This document shows, piece by piece, positions 41,687 to 50,012 of a DNA stretch of 55,166 nucleotides. The first letter of the stretch is position 1, and each line of letters starts with the position of its first letter. Source of the stretch: Methanothrix sp. (GTDB lineage: Archaea > Halobacteriota > Methanosarcinia > Methanotrichales > Methanotrichaceae); contig JAPKYA010000028.1 of assembly GCA_026394565.1 (NCBI GenBank), forward strand, positions 1 through 55,166, given 5' to 3'. Made by a program: the position numbers and the translations under genes. A model generated the notes under the pieces. It saw only the letters and a list, made by a program, of their open reading frames with translations, searched no databases and was not told the origin of the DNA.

Positions 41687-42143
41687 AATTTTAGGATTAA
41701 CATTCAAATTTAACCAATAGTAATTGTAACCATTGTTGTGCCAATCATAATAACCAATTGCGTGCCAACTAGCGGAATGACTCTCATGACAAAAAATAAC
41801 AACAATTGCGATTCGTGTGCCCAGAATGGCAGCTGAATCAAGGAAACCCGAAAACGAGCGCCTTTTTTCGACCCTTACGCCATCCGTTTCGCAAGCAAGA
41901 AGGCCCTGGAGTTTGCGGCCAAGCACCCTGAAGAAGCAAAGGCTCTGGCTGAGAAGCTGGACCGTCTCCTGCCCGGGGTGAACAATTCAATGCTTGCTAG
42001 GGTCAGGTTTTTTGACGACGTAGTTGAGGCATCGATAAACTCTACTTCGAGCAACTGGTAATCCTTGGCGCAGGGTACGATAACCGGGCCTTCAGGATCG
42101 AAGGGCTGAAATGGACGCTGAAGGTCCTTGTGCTGGATCAGAT
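41687..42143 (+). pseudogene. Intergenic region with a decayed coding remnant
   Basis: Bases about 41835-42060 contain an open plus-strand frame without start, encoding FFDPYAIRFASKKALEFAAK and HPEEAKALAEKLDRLLPGVN before decaying. The composition looks like real protein, but I recognise no family and there is no start or promoter. The first 130 bases are AT-rich and featureless. Confidence 0.35.
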
Positions 42144-42770
42144 TCACGAATCGAGCATGAAATTTGCCATCGTAAAAAGGCCAAGAAGAATTATCATGGA
42201 ACCGGCTGCCGTATTGAATAGGCGAAGGTTTTGAGATATGCGATGATCAAGGAGGCTTGCACTGCTGCTCAGCACCAACCACCAAATAGATGATCCTAAT
42301 AATGTGCCTACCACGAATAATAAAATCCAAGATCGTTGTTCATCAATTATCGGGACTTTTATGCTTGAGAATGCGGCCATAAAGAACAATATTGTAGCGG
42401 GATTTGCAAGTGTCAGAAGAAATATGGATGCGTATGCACCTAATATCCTTTTTCCTTTTATTTCGTGCTTCGGACCGGATGGTTTTGAGTTTAAAATGCT
42501 CAGCCCCATCAGACATAAAACCAAGCCGCCAGCAAGCTGCAGATGGTGCCGATAATTAATTGCCAGATCTGATAGAAACCAAATGCTAAATCCCGCTGTT
42601 GCTGCATAGATGGCATCTGCGCTAGCAGCTCCGATACCTGATGCAAAACCGACGAGTCTGCCCGGCGCTATGGTACGATGAAGGCAGAGTAGACTTATTG
42701 GCCCTACCGGCATAGCTACAGCCAAGCCTAAAACCAGACCGCGCAAAAATGGATCAAAACCGATCTCCAT
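42144..42770 (-). CDS. LysE/RhtB-family transporter
   Basis: A 208-residue integral membrane protein with about six helices. The N-terminus FLRGLVLGLAVAMPVGPISLLCLHRTI is the LysE signature (the GPxxL motif), followed by GFASGIGAASADAIYA and FLLTLANPATILFFMAAF. It probably exports amino acids or small metabolites. It stands alone on the minus strand. Confidence 0.9.
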   Translation of the reverse strand: MEIGFDPFLRGLVLGLAVAMPVGPISLLCLHRTIAPGRLVGFASGIGAASADAIYAATAGFSIWFLSDLAINYRHHLQLAGGLVLCLMGLSILNSKPSGPKHEIKGKRILGAYASIFLLTLANPATILFFMAAFSSIKVPIIDEQRSWILLFVVGTLLGSSIWWLVLSSSASLLDHRISQNLRLFNTAAGSMIILLGLFTMANFMLDS

Positions 42771-43144
42771 GAAATGCCTCTTAATCCTTCATGCCAATCT
42801 ACCAGGCAGTTGATGCTTTTTCGGTAGAGTACCGAATTTTCTGTAATTTGAATATGGCCTGTATCCAGCATTCTTAGTCATCATCCATAGATAAATACTT
42901 TTTAATGGTCAGGGCTTTGCACTTAAAGTCGTGTTTGTACCTAGAGTCTAACGTCTGCATCCAAAGTCGAGTCAAATGGGACTTGAGATGCAAAGCCGTC
43001 TCGGCCCAAATGTCTCTGTCTCCTACCGCACAAAGCGATTCTGTTCTTAACCAAATACGCATGAAATGCAGATGGTGGCAATAGAAAACGGCTATCCTTT
43101 GACCACCATCTTTGTTGCAACAACCCTTATGCAACAGTATCGGA
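42771..43144. other. Intergenic region, no gene supported
   Basis: About 370 bases between two minus-strand genes. Overlapping short frames exist (for example complement of 42874-43134, a Cys/His-rich peptide) but lack a start context and family match. Nothing else recognisable is present apart from the expected terminator and promoter space. Confidence 0.3.
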
Positions 43145-43819
43145 TCAGATCAGCTTATAAATCCTCATCCGGTCGTTGTCAAACGCTTTCGAGACCCCCT
43201 CTATATTATCGCCGTTGACCATCCTGGTAAAGACGGTTTCCTTCTTTAGGTACGGTCTGATATCAGAAATACCGGAACTGCGGTTGGTCGGCATCCTCAT
43301 GTAATCGCTGAAGTTTCCGCCGGCAGCCATTACCACCGAGAAGTACTTACCCAAATCCTCGGACATTACAAGTACGTAATTCGCTCCATACTTTCGGGCT
43401 ATTTCCTTAGCCGATGTTACGTTCTCAGATATGAAGAAACCAGCTACATCCCTGACTTTCTCATCAGACTCAAAGGGATACCACAGAGCATATTCTATCT
43501 TATGCCAGGGCTTTCCGGGTTCTGCGTAGCCAGCAACAGTATTCTTGATTTTTCTGGATGCCTCGTTTATCACAACTCTGCGGTGCCCAATCTTCTCAAT
43601 CCCGTCAGCATAGTCCCACCAAGCCAGGACTGCCACATCTCTCTCTGTGTTGTTCGCTAACCACTGGTAACCTTCTACAGCTTTAGGATCGCTCATGAAC
43701 CAGTCCAGGGATTGCATGCTGTCGAACTCCAGTCGCATCCCCGCCAATGCTGCGACAAATACCAATATAATTGCCGCTATGCCTTTTGTCCTGCTTCTCA
43801 TGCTTTTCTGTGTTTTCAT
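43145..43819 (-). CDS. Membrane-anchored STT3/AglB C-terminal-domain-like protein
   Basis: A 224-residue protein with one N-terminal helix (GIAAIILVFVAALAGMRLEF), then a soluble domain similar to the C-terminal part of oligosaccharyltransferase AglB. It has VAVLAWWDYADGIEKIGHRRVVINEASR (the WWDY motif) and ARKYGANYVLVMSEDLGKYFSVV. The 10-13 membrane helices and the catalytic DxD of AglB are absent, so it is no transferase alone. A ggagg 9 bases before the ATG supports the start at 43819. It may be a truncated paralogue acting with a full AglB, or a relic. Confidence 0.65.
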   Translation of the reverse strand: MKTQKSMRSRTKGIAAIILVFVAALAGMRLEFDSMQSLDWFMSDPKAVEGYQWLANNTERDVAVLAWWDYADGIEKIGHRRVVINEASRKIKNTVAGYAEPGKPWHKIEYALWYPFESDEKVRDVAGFFISENVTSAKEIARKYGANYVLVMSEDLGKYFSVVMAAGGNFSDYMRMPTNRSSGISDIRPYLKKETVFTRMVNGDNIEGVSKAFDNDRMRIYKLI

Positions 43820-43927
43820 GGATGTTTCCTCCGATAGAAAATCGATCTCAGAAGCCTTCTGTACTTTCTGCTTCCTTGGGCACCACCCGGTCCAGTGTTC
43901 GATAATTTCCGCTAACTGCACGATCAA
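43820..43927 (-). other. DUF1673-like leader in frame with the AglB-like gene
   Basis: In frame and upstream of the gene at 43145, a 36-codon segment beginning at a TTG that overlaps the HTH gene stop reads IVQLAEIIEHWTGWCPRKQK. This resembles the N-terminus (LMGWCPNAK) of DUF1673 proteins of Methanosarcina relatives. It could be an N-terminal extension of the AglB-like protein or a relic fused by deletion. Confidence 0.35.
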
Positions 43928-44370
43928 ACCACCTCCTTCACCTTTGCGAATAATTCCTCTGCCATTTTCGTGGGATCAGCCGTCCGATTGAGCTTGATAT
44001 TGAGCTCGTCGGCGTAATCCCAGAGCAGTTCGATGCACTTCGCGTACTCCTCGCACGCCCTGCAGTCGCCATCGTGCTCGTACCAGACCTGGACACCATG
44101 GCTCCCGGAGACAAAGATGATCGCATCTACGCCAAGCGGAACCGAACGACCGAGAAGGACGCCCAGTTGTGGATTAATTTTCATGATTGCGATTTTGTTG
44201 GCTTTTGCCATTTCACGGAGAGTGGTCTCGATCTTCCCATCTATTGTGAGAAGAGCTTTCGAGACAGCCTGTCGGGAGATCTTAAAGTTCGTAGCGATGG
44301 TTATATTGGATATCCGGGCACGTCTTAGCTTCCAGAACTCGAACTGTTTTTCGTTGATGAACAAATTCAT
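43924..44370 (-). CDS. HTH protein with C-terminal sensor-like domain
   Basis: A 148-residue protein: KQFEFWKLRRARISNITIATNFKISRQAVSKALLTID is an HTH (residues about 8-45). The C-terminal part has VDAIIFVSGSHGVQVWYEHD and DCRACEEYAKCIELLWDYAD, with a CRAC...C cysteine group. It resembles a family of HTH proteins common in Methanosarcinales. The perfect inverted repeat just upstream is a probable operator. Confidence 0.75.
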   Translation of the reverse strand: MNLFINEKQFEFWKLRRARISNITIATNFKISRQAVSKALLTIDGKIETTLREMAKANKIAIMKINPQLGVLLGRSVPLGVDAIIFVSGSHGVQVWYEHDGDCRACEEYAKCIELLWDYADELNIKLNRTADPTKMAEELFAKVKEVV

Positions 44371-44372
44371 AT

Positions 44373-44403
44373 GTCAACCTTTGAAGGTTGACAATATTTA
44401 TAG
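44373..44403 (-). promoter_or_regulatory. Operator palindrome and TATA box of the HTH gene
   Basis: The sequence gtcaacctttgaaggttgac (44373-44392) has perfect 9-base arms around a 2-base centre, ending 2 bases before the start codon. On the minus strand a TATA element ctataaata (44395-44403) lies just upstream. The arrangement fits repression by the encoded HTH protein. Confidence 0.65.
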
Positions 44404-44645
44404 TTATCCCAAACCTCGCCATAGTGTCAGAGCCTAAATCTGGCAATGGTGGCTGTAACACAAGTTGGGCGAAAAACTCAGGTGCTGGAAATGACAGAAA
44501 GAGCTGGCCCCTCGCAGTCTCCGCGTGACCGTATATTGTGGATACTCACCAACAGCGGCGGAAAATTTCAGGACTCCGCAGTTCTAAGGCTCTGTCAAAA
44601 ACCTTAAGAGCGTTGACGTTGGAAAGGTTTTCGAGAGGATTGAAG

Positions 44646-45353
44646 ATGAAACCTGCACCCAAATGGCAATATGACGAAATGAAACCCTGCGGTGTTGATT
44701 TCACCGATATTGAGGAAGTGGCTGCATACGACATCATGCACCAGAAGCTCCGTGACTATGCTAGATCAAGCGAAGGGGTTATGCAAAGATTGGGTCTTGG
44801 TTCTGGGAGCATCGTCATCGATATGGGGTCGGGCACTGGTGCTTTCGCACTTCACGCAGCAAAAAAGTGTCGCACTATTTACGCGGCAGATATTTCCGCT
44901 GCAATGCTTGAATACTGTCGCCAACAAGCTGAAAAACAGGGACTTTCCAATATTGTCTTCTGTCATGGCGGTCTGCTCACTTATGAACACGTTGGCGACT
45001 TGGCGGACGCTATTGTATGCGTTTTAGTTCTCCACCACCTGCCGGATTTCTGGAAGCAGGTCGCACTCAAACGGTTTCGCACAATGCTCAAGCCTGGAGG
45101 CAGACTACTCTTGTTTGACTTTGTGTTTCCGTCATGGGAAGAAAATAGCGGGGCGAAGATCGAGGATTGGATACAGGCGGTCGGGGTCACGGCAAATGCC
45201 CGACTGGCACAAGAAGCACTGATTTTTGTCAGGGACGAGTTCGGCACATATGACTGGATCATGGAAGGCATCATCAAACAGGGATGGATTTCAAGCGACC
45301 TATACCTGCACACGCGAATGAACAAGGACCTTGATTGCATTGCCAACAACTGA
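44646..45353 (+). CDS. Class I SAM-dependent methyltransferase
   Basis: A 235-residue methyltransferase: motif I SIVIDMGSGTGAFALHAAKK, then the motif II Asp in TIYAADISAAMLEYCRQ, motif IV ADAIVCVLVLHHLPDFWKQ, and LKPGGRLLLFDFVFP. The substrate cannot be told. I start at the ATG preceded by gagagg; a longer frame to 44538 has a leader without similarity to the family. The 240 bases upstream show nothing else. Confidence 0.9.
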   Translation: MKPAPKWQYDEMKPCGVDFTDIEEVAAYDIMHQKLRDYARSSEGVMQRLGLGSGSIVIDMGSGTGAFALHAAKKCRTIYAADISAAMLEYCRQQAEKQGLSNIVFCHGGLLTYEHVGDLADAIVCVLVLHHLPDFWKQVALKRFRTMLKPGGRLLLFDFVFPSWEENSGAKIEDWIQAVGVTANARLAQEALIFVRDEFGTYDWIMEGIIKQGWISSDLYLHTRMNKDLDCIANN

Positions 45354-45449
45354 GATGATCTCTTCAAATGCCCTGAGGTGCCCGAGGGCTTCAAGCCCTT
45401 TTCAGTGATCTTAAGAAATAACGGTGATGGAAACAGAGGAGGAATGAGC

Positions 45450-45653
45450 ATGTTGCCAGATTCGAAAAAGTTCGCAGCGGAATGGATTGAGTCGTGGAAT
45501 TCCCACGATTAGGATCGCATCTTGAGTCACTATACCGACGATGTCGAGGTAACTACCCCGATGATCAAGGTTGCCATGGGAAAGATGGCCATCGAAGTCA
45601 TGTTCTTCGATCCAAATGCAAAGGTGTCCAAGGTGATTGCCCACTACAATTGA
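45450..45653 (+). pseudogene. SnoaL/NTF2-like gene with amber stop and internal deletion
   Basis: A good ggagg site precedes MLPDSKKFAAEWIESWNSHD, then an in-frame TAG (45510-45512) where relatives usually carry Leu, then DRILSHYTDDVEVTTPMIK. The middle of the fold is missing: the frame jumps to AIEVMFFDPNAKVSKVIAHYN. Intact members have about 110-130 residues. The double defect marks it as a pseudogene. Confidence 0.75.
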
Positions 45654-45782
45654 GATCCACAGATAGCAAGGAGTGCTATGGGGTGGCTGGGAGATCCTCT
45701 GGCTGCTGGCCAAAACGGCTGCAAGAACATATCTACTGGACCAAAAAGTATATCGGTTCTTGATGGCAGGGGGAAGTGGTAG

Positions 45783-46661
45783 CTATATACTTCTCTCTCG
45801 GAGGAATCTGATATCAAATACTGTAATTCTTCGTGCGCCCAGAAGGGCTCCTGCAAGGATCAGAGCGTCGGACAAGAATGCACCTGCAAAGTCGATCGCA
45901 TGGCCAAAATCAAGCACAAGATCATTATCGCCAGCGGCAAGGGGGGCGTGGGCAAGAGCACAGTCTCCGTCAACCTGGCCCGTGCTCTGCAGATGAAGGG
46001 CCTGCGAGTGGGAATACTGGACGGCGATATCACCGGCCCGGATATTCCCAAGCTTCTGGGAATCGAGGAGGCAAGGCTGTTGCAGGGGCCGGATGGAATT
46101 GAGCCGGCTCAAGCCGACGGCATCAAGGCCGCCTCCATGGCTCTAATTCTCACCAGCCGGGAAACGCCTGTGGTCTGGCGCGGGCCCATGAAGATGGCCG
46201 CCATCAAGCAATTCATCCAGGATGTGAACTGGGGCGATCTTGATTTTCTGCTCATCGACCTGCCGCCAGGCACCAGCGACGAGCCGCTTTCCGTGGTGCA
46301 GCTCATCCCCGAGCTGGCGGGGGCGATAATAGTAACCACGCCCCAGGAGGTCGCGCTCCTGGACAGCCGAAAAGCGGTGAACATGGTCAAGGCCATGAAG
46401 ATTCCAGTGCTGGGCATCGTGGAGAATATGTCGGGGCTTGTCTGCCCGCACTGCGGCAAGAGCATGAGCATATTCGGCGCCGGTGGTGGACGAGGAATGG
46501 CTGAGGAGATGAATGTGCCCTTCCTGGGAGCAATTCCCATCGACCCCGCGGTCTGCGCCCTGGGCGATCGCGGGCGAACGTTTGTGCAGAGCGAAATCCC
46601 GGCCAAGGGCAGCTTTGGCCAGATTGTGGAAAAGCTGCTTGCAGTCTTTAATATTATCTGA
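45783..46661 (+). CDS. Mrp/NBP35-type Fe-S carrier ATPase (start unresolved)
   Basis: From the ATG at 45900 a 253-residue MinD-like ATPase is encoded: IIIASGKGGVGKSTVSVNLA (deviant Walker A), LDFLLIDLPPGTSDEPLSV, and the CPHCGKS cysteine pair for cluster binding. Upstream in the same open frame, back to a TAG at 45780, lies DIKYCNSSCAQKGSC...ECTCKVDR, the Cys-rich N-terminus typical of this family, but no ATG, GTG or TTG starts it. A TATA (gctatatac, 45782-45790) and ggagg (45800-45804) precede it. It assembles or transfers Fe-S clusters. Confidence 0.85.
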   Translation, partial: LYTSLSEESDIKYCNSSCAQKGSCKDQSVGQECTCKVDRMAKIKHKIIIASGKGGVGKSTVSVNLARALQMKGLRVGILDGDITGPDIPKLLGIEEARLLQGPDGIEPAQADGIKAASMALILTSRETPVVWRGPMKMAAIKQFIQDVNWGDLDFLLIDLPPGTSDEPLSVVQLIPELAGAIIVTTPQEVALLDSRKAVNMVKAMKIPVLGIVENMSGLVCPHCGKSMSIFGAGGGRGMAEEMNVPFLGAIPIDPAVCALGDRGRTFVQSEIPAKGSFGQIVEKLLAVFNII

Positions 46662-46724
46662 AAGCGCTCTTTCCGTTGAGCTGAGTTCTTAAGCTAAGAG
46701 ACACGCTAAAATTCGTATCGCTCG

Positions 46725-46745
46725 GAAAAAGCATTTATACTTGTT
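46725..46745 (+). promoter_or_regulatory. Promoter of the S19e-FtsY operon
   Basis: The sequence ggaaaaagcatttatacttg contains a purine-rich BRE and the TATA element tttatact, about 60 bases before the first TTG start. Ribosome-binding site ggagg lies at 46781-46785. This promoter probably drives the ribosomal protein operon, as all following genes are within about 40 bases of each other. Confidence 0.65.
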
Positions 46746-46795
46746 TCTGCGTAAGGGTTCTGGTTTGTTCCTTATCATTTGGAGGATTGAAGGAT

Positions 46796-47260
46796 TTGAC
46801 AACTGTTTACGATGTACCTCCCCATGACTTGATAGCTGCCGTAGCCGAAGAGCTAAAGGCGGCAGGCAAGGTTCAGCCCCCGGAATGGGCTGAGTTTGCC
46901 AAGACTGGGGTAAATAAGGAGATGCCTCCCACAAACCCCGACTGGTGGTTTGTGCGGTGCGCATCAGTATTGCGCAGAATATATATCGACGGCCCGGTGG
47001 GCGTTTCCCGCCTTAGAAGCTTCTACGGCGGAAAGCACCGCAGGGGTGTAGCTACAGGATTCTTTGCCAAGGGCAGCGGCTCAGTGGCAAGAGAGTCCCT
47101 GCAGCAATTGGAGAAGGCCGGCTACGTAAAAAAGATAAAGAAGGGACGGCAAATGACCCCTGCCGGTCAGGCATACCTTGACGGGGTAGCCCATAAGATA
47201 AGAAGCAAGGTGCAAGACACGGCTGCACCAGCAGCACAACCGGCTGCCGATTCGGCATAA
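46796..47260 (+). CDS. rps19e: Ribosomal protein S19e
   Basis: A 154-residue archaeal S19e: [20 protein letters not shown], then [26 protein letters not shown] and a C-terminal Ala-rich tail. It is needed for small-subunit maturation. The start is a TTG giving MTTVYDV as in other archaea, 10 bases after ggagg; a TTG 9 bases upstream is too close to that site. First gene of the operon. Confidence 0.96.
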   Translation: MTTVYDVPPHDLIAAVAEELKAAGKVQPPEWAEFAKTGVNKEMPPTNPDWWFVRCASVLRRIYIDGPVGVSRLRSFYGGKHRRGVATGFFAKGSGSVARESLQQLEKAGYVKKIKKGRQMTPAGQAYLDGVAHKIRSKVQDTAAPAAQPAADSA

Positions 47261-47283
47261 AGCGTGCGAGGAATGGGAAAAGT

Positions 47284-47625
47284 ATGGCTGATGATGAGCT
47301 TGCAGATTTAAGACGAAAGAGGATGGATCAGATCCAAAAACAGCAGATGGATTCGCAGATGGCCTCGGCCCAGCAAGAGCAGGCAGCGCAGGAGATGGAG
47401 GCCAAAAAGGCAAACTTGATGAGGACCATCCTCACTCCAGAAGCACGGGAACGGCTCAATGCGATACGCATGACCAAGCCGGAGTTCGTCTCTCAGATTG
47501 AAGGCCAGCTCATTATGCTTGCTCAGAGCGGCAGGCTGAGGGGCGCAATCACAGACGAGCAGCTCAAGGCGATCCTCAAGCAGGCTCAGCCCACGAAGAG
47601 AGACATCACTATTACCAGGAGATAA
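47284..47625 (+). CDS. PDCD5-family DNA-binding protein
   Basis: A 113-residue member of the PDCD5/TFAR19 family: an N-terminal charged helix ([20 protein letters not shown]) and the core [28 protein letters not shown]. Archaeal members are often encoded between S19e and L39e, as here. Its role in archaea is nucleic acid binding of unknown purpose. Confidence 0.93.
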   Translation: MADDELADLRRKRMDQIQKQQMDSQMASAQQEQAAQEMEAKKANLMRTILTPEARERLNAIRMTKPEFVSQIEGQLIMLAQSGRLRGAITDEQLKAILKQAQPTKRDITITRR

Positions 47626-47650
47626 CGCGGCTGTAAGCTGTAGGCAGTTT

Positions 47651-48307
47651 ATGAAGGTTGCAGTCTTGTTTTCCGGCGGAAAAGATAGCAGCCTGGCGGC
47701 TCTTCTTCTCGAACCGTTCTTTGACGAGATAGAGCTTGTCACCTTCAGCTTCGGCCATGATGATGCCTGGACGAGAGCTGCTGATGCCGCTCTGGAACTG
47801 GACCACCCCCATAAGAGGATGGTCTTTGAAGACGGCGTCCTGGAACAGGCCCTGAATATACTGCTTTGCACGGGCTATCCCAATGATGCTCTCAATTATG
47901 TTCATCCTATTGCAGTAGAAACATTAGCTAAAGAGTGCGAATTTGTGGCGGACGGAACGAGGCGGGATGATCGCGCACCCAAAATGGGCTTTAGCGCTAT
48001 CCGAAGCCTGGAAGACCGGTTGCACATGCAATACTTAAGACCCCTGGCGGGCCTGGGTCAAAAGACTATCCGGGCCATGGCCTCGCGCTATTTGGACTTC
48101 GAGGAAGAGCCATCTGAGAAGTATCCCGCCTCGGACTTCGAGGTGGGCCTGAGATATGCGCTAAAAGAGAGGTACGACCAGGCTAAGGTCGATGAGATCT
48201 TCCCCTCCAATCATACGCACACCAGAGTTATCCGGAGGAAAAGATTTGTCCAAGAAATTAAAGGGCAAGAAGATCAGGCTTGCCAAGGCGTTCAATCAGA
48301 ATCGTAG
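47651..48307 (+). CDS. PP-loop ATPase (COG2117-like)
   Basis: A 218-residue protein with the PP-loop [20 protein letters not shown] at the N-terminus, and [15 protein letters not shown]. It is related to N-type ATP pyrophosphatases that modify tRNA. The C-terminal tail overlaps the L39e gene in another frame. A conserved position in archaeal ribosomal operons suggests a translation-linked function. Confidence 0.85.
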   Translation: MKVAVLFSGGKDSSLAALLLEPFFDEIELVTFSFGHDDAWTRAADAALELDHPHKRMVFEDGVLEQALNILLCTGYPNDALNYVHPIAVETLAKECEFVADGTRRDDRAPKMGFSAIRSLEDRLHMQYLRPLAGLGQKTIRAMASRYLDFEEEPSEKYPASDFEVGLRYALKERYDQAKVDEIFPSNHTHTRVIRRKRFVQEIKGQEDQACQGVQSES

Positions 48308-48398
48308 GGTGCCCTCCTGGGTCATTGTCAAGACCATGAGGCAGGTAGTTACTCATCCCAAGCGAAGGCATTGGAGAAGAAGCAGCTTAGAGAGATAG
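48246..48398 (+). CDS. rpl39e: Ribosomal protein L39e
   Basis: A 50-residue, very basic protein: [20 protein letters not shown], then [11 protein letters not shown] and [15 protein letters not shown]. It sits at the peptide exit tunnel of the large subunit. It starts at a TTG 7 bases after ggagg (48234-48238), within the end of the PP-loop gene, overlapping by 62 bases. Confidence 0.95.
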   Translation: MSKKLKGKKIRLAKAFNQNRRVPSWVIVKTMRQVVTHPKRRHWRRSSLER

Positions 48399-48400
48399 AC

Positions 48401-48667
48401 ATGGCGGACACAGAAAGAGTTTACACAATACCACTGGGTATAGTCAAGTGCGCTCCCATTTACAGAAGGTCCAACCGGGCCATAACCGAGATTAGAACCT
48501 ACCTCGCCCGGCATATGAAGGTGGCAAAGAATAATATAAAGATCGACCCAGGCCTGAGCGAAGTCATCTGGGCCAGAGGCGATATGAAGCCTCCCCGGCG
48601 CGTAAGGGTGCGCGCGGTCAAGTTCGAAGACGGCGGGGTTGAGGCGGAGTTTGCTGGTGACAGATAA
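48401..48667 (+). CDS. rpl31e: Ribosomal protein L31e
   Basis: An 88-residue L31e: MADTERVYTIPLGIVKCAPI, YRRSNRAITEIRTYLARHMK and DMKPPRRVRVRAVKFEDG. It is part of the large subunit near the tunnel exit. The ATG lies 2 bases after the L39e stop. Confidence 0.96.
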   Translation: MADTERVYTIPLGIVKCAPIYRRSNRAITEIRTYLARHMKVAKNNIKIDPGLSEVIWARGDMKPPRRVRVRAVKFEDGGVEAEFAGDR

Positions 48668-49322
48668 GCGAATAAAAATAGCAGGAAGCAGCCTTCTCGG
48701 TGTGTTTGCCAGATGCACGGAGAAGATTGTACTCGTGCCGCTGGAAGTGGGCGAAGCTGATCGACAAGTTATCGAGGCCGGGCTGAAAGTGCCGGCCGTG
48801 CGGGTGCTGGCCGGTGTAGGCTCCGTCCTGGGGTCTCTGGTTGCCGCCAACAGCAATGGCTTCGTGGTTACCCATCATGCCGGCAATGAGGAGATCGAGA
48901 TTCTTCGCGAACACGGCCGGGTCGCAAGACTGCCGGCCAGGATCAATGCCGCGGGCAATGTAATTTTGGTCAACGACAGCGCTGCTCTGGTCCATCCGGG
49001 GCTGTCGACCAAGGCCTGCGAGACGGTAGAACAGACCCTAGGCGTGAAGGTGGAGAAAGGCACCATTGGCGGCCTGAAGACCGTGGGAATGGCGGGCGTA
49101 GCTACCAACAAAGGGCTTCTCGTGCATCCGCGCATCTCCGCTGAGGAGATAGTTGTCTTAGAGGGACTCTTCGAGCTGCCTGTGGACGTGGGCACAGTGA
49201 ACCTCGGCTCGCCGCTGGTGGGCTCAGGAGTGCTGGCCAACAGCCATGGTTACTTCGCAGGAATTGGCACATCCGGCCCGGAGCTGGGGCGCATCGAGGA
49301 CGCACTGGGTTTCCTGGTTTGA
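48657..49322 (+). CDS. eif6: Translation initiation factor aIF6
   Basis: A 221-residue anti-association factor with fivefold repeats: GSSLLGVFARCTEKIVLVPL, then NAAGNVILVNDSAALVHPGL and the C-terminal GVLANSHGYFAGIGTSGPEL. It binds the large subunit and blocks joining. I place the start at GTG (48657) because it matches the family N-terminus and follows ggcggag; it overlaps the L31e end by 11 bases. Confidence 0.95.
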   Translation: MTDKRIKIAGSSLLGVFARCTEKIVLVPLEVGEADRQVIEAGLKVPAVRVLAGVGSVLGSLVAANSNGFVVTHHAGNEEIEILREHGRVARLPARINAAGNVILVNDSAALVHPGLSTKACETVEQTLGVKVEKGTIGGLKTVGMAGVATNKGLLVHPRISAEEIVVLEGLFELPVDVGTVNLGSPLVGSGVLANSHGYFAGIGTSGPELGRIEDALGFLV

Positions 49323-49360
49323 TGATTCCAGTAATTGATGAATAGAGTAGGGGTGGAATA

Positions 49361-49549
49361 GTGAGCAATTTCGAGATCAAAGGAAAGTACAAGGGAGGAC
49401 TTGTCGGCAAGACCTGGCTGCCCTTTTGCAAGGTTGTGGATAGCCAGAACGAGAAAAATGCCGTAAATAAAGTCTATTCCCTCATGGGAAGCGAACACGG
49501 CCTGAAGAGGGGCCTCATCAAGATAGACGAGGTGTTGGCTGTTGAGTAG
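49361..49549 (+). CDS. rplX: Ribosomal protein LX (L18a/L20a)
   Basis: A 62-residue archaeal large-subunit protein: MSNFEIKGKYKGGLVGKTWL then EKNAVNKVYSLMGSEHGLKR and IKIDEVLAVE. The start is GTG with ggggtgg upstream. It overlaps the prefoldin gene by 8 bases. Confidence 0.93.
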   Translation: MSNFEIKGKYKGGLVGKTWLPFCKVVDSQNEKNAVNKVYSLMGSEHGLKRGLIKIDEVLAVE

Positions 49550-50012
49550 CGCTCCTGGAGGCGAGGAGGAGGTCAGAAGGCTCCTGGCCGCATATCAGCA
49601 GTACCAGGCCCAGGCGGACGGCATCATGCAGCAGCTCAATCTGACGCAGATCACGGCGGAAGGCCTGGAGAGGGCACTGCTTGCAGTAGAGGCCCTGGAT
49701 AAGGCACAAGTCGGACAGGAGATTCTCGTTCCCATCGGATCTGGGTCGTTCATCCATGGAAGTCTCGCCTCTAAGGAGAAGGTAGTCTTGAATGTGGGCG
49801 CGGGCGTGAGCATCGAAAAGCCCGCAGCCGAGGCCAAGGAAATTCTGAAGATCAGGAAGGCGGAAGTTCTTGAGGGATCCAAAAAACTGAACGTTGTCCT
49901 TGCCAAGATCGATCAAGAGATGCAGAAGATCCAGGCCATAATGCAGCAATTTGAAGCGAGCGCAGAGCAGCATCAACATCAGCACGGCCCGGGGAGCGAA
50001 GGGGTTGTTTAG
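49542..50012 (+). CDS. pfdA: Prefoldin alpha subunit
   Basis: A 156-residue prefoldin alpha: two long coiled coils (EEEVRRLLAAYQQYQAQADGIMQQL and KLNVVLAKIDQEMQKIQAIM) flank the beta-hairpin region EILVPIGSGSFIHGSLASKEKVVLNVGAG. It delivers unfolded proteins to the thermosome, which is encoded elsewhere in this window. The C-terminus is His/Gln-rich. It starts at a TTG overlapping LX. Confidence 0.95.
   Translation: MSSAPGGEEEVRRLLAAYQQYQAQADGIMQQLNLTQITAEGLERALLAVEALDKAQVGQEILVPIGSGSFIHGSLASKEKVVLNVGAGVSIEKPAAEAKEILKIRKAEVLEGSKKLNVVLAKIDQEMQKIQAIMQQFEASAEQHQHQHGPGSEGVV

Noticed and set aside
42874-43134. 86-codon Cys/His-rich frame
   Set aside because: No ribosome-binding site, several overlapping alternatives and no motif; treated as non-coding.
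45510-45512. Pyrrolysine codon in the SnoaL-like gene
   Set aside because: The gene also has an internal deletion, and no pyl gene is visible; a pseudogene is simpler.
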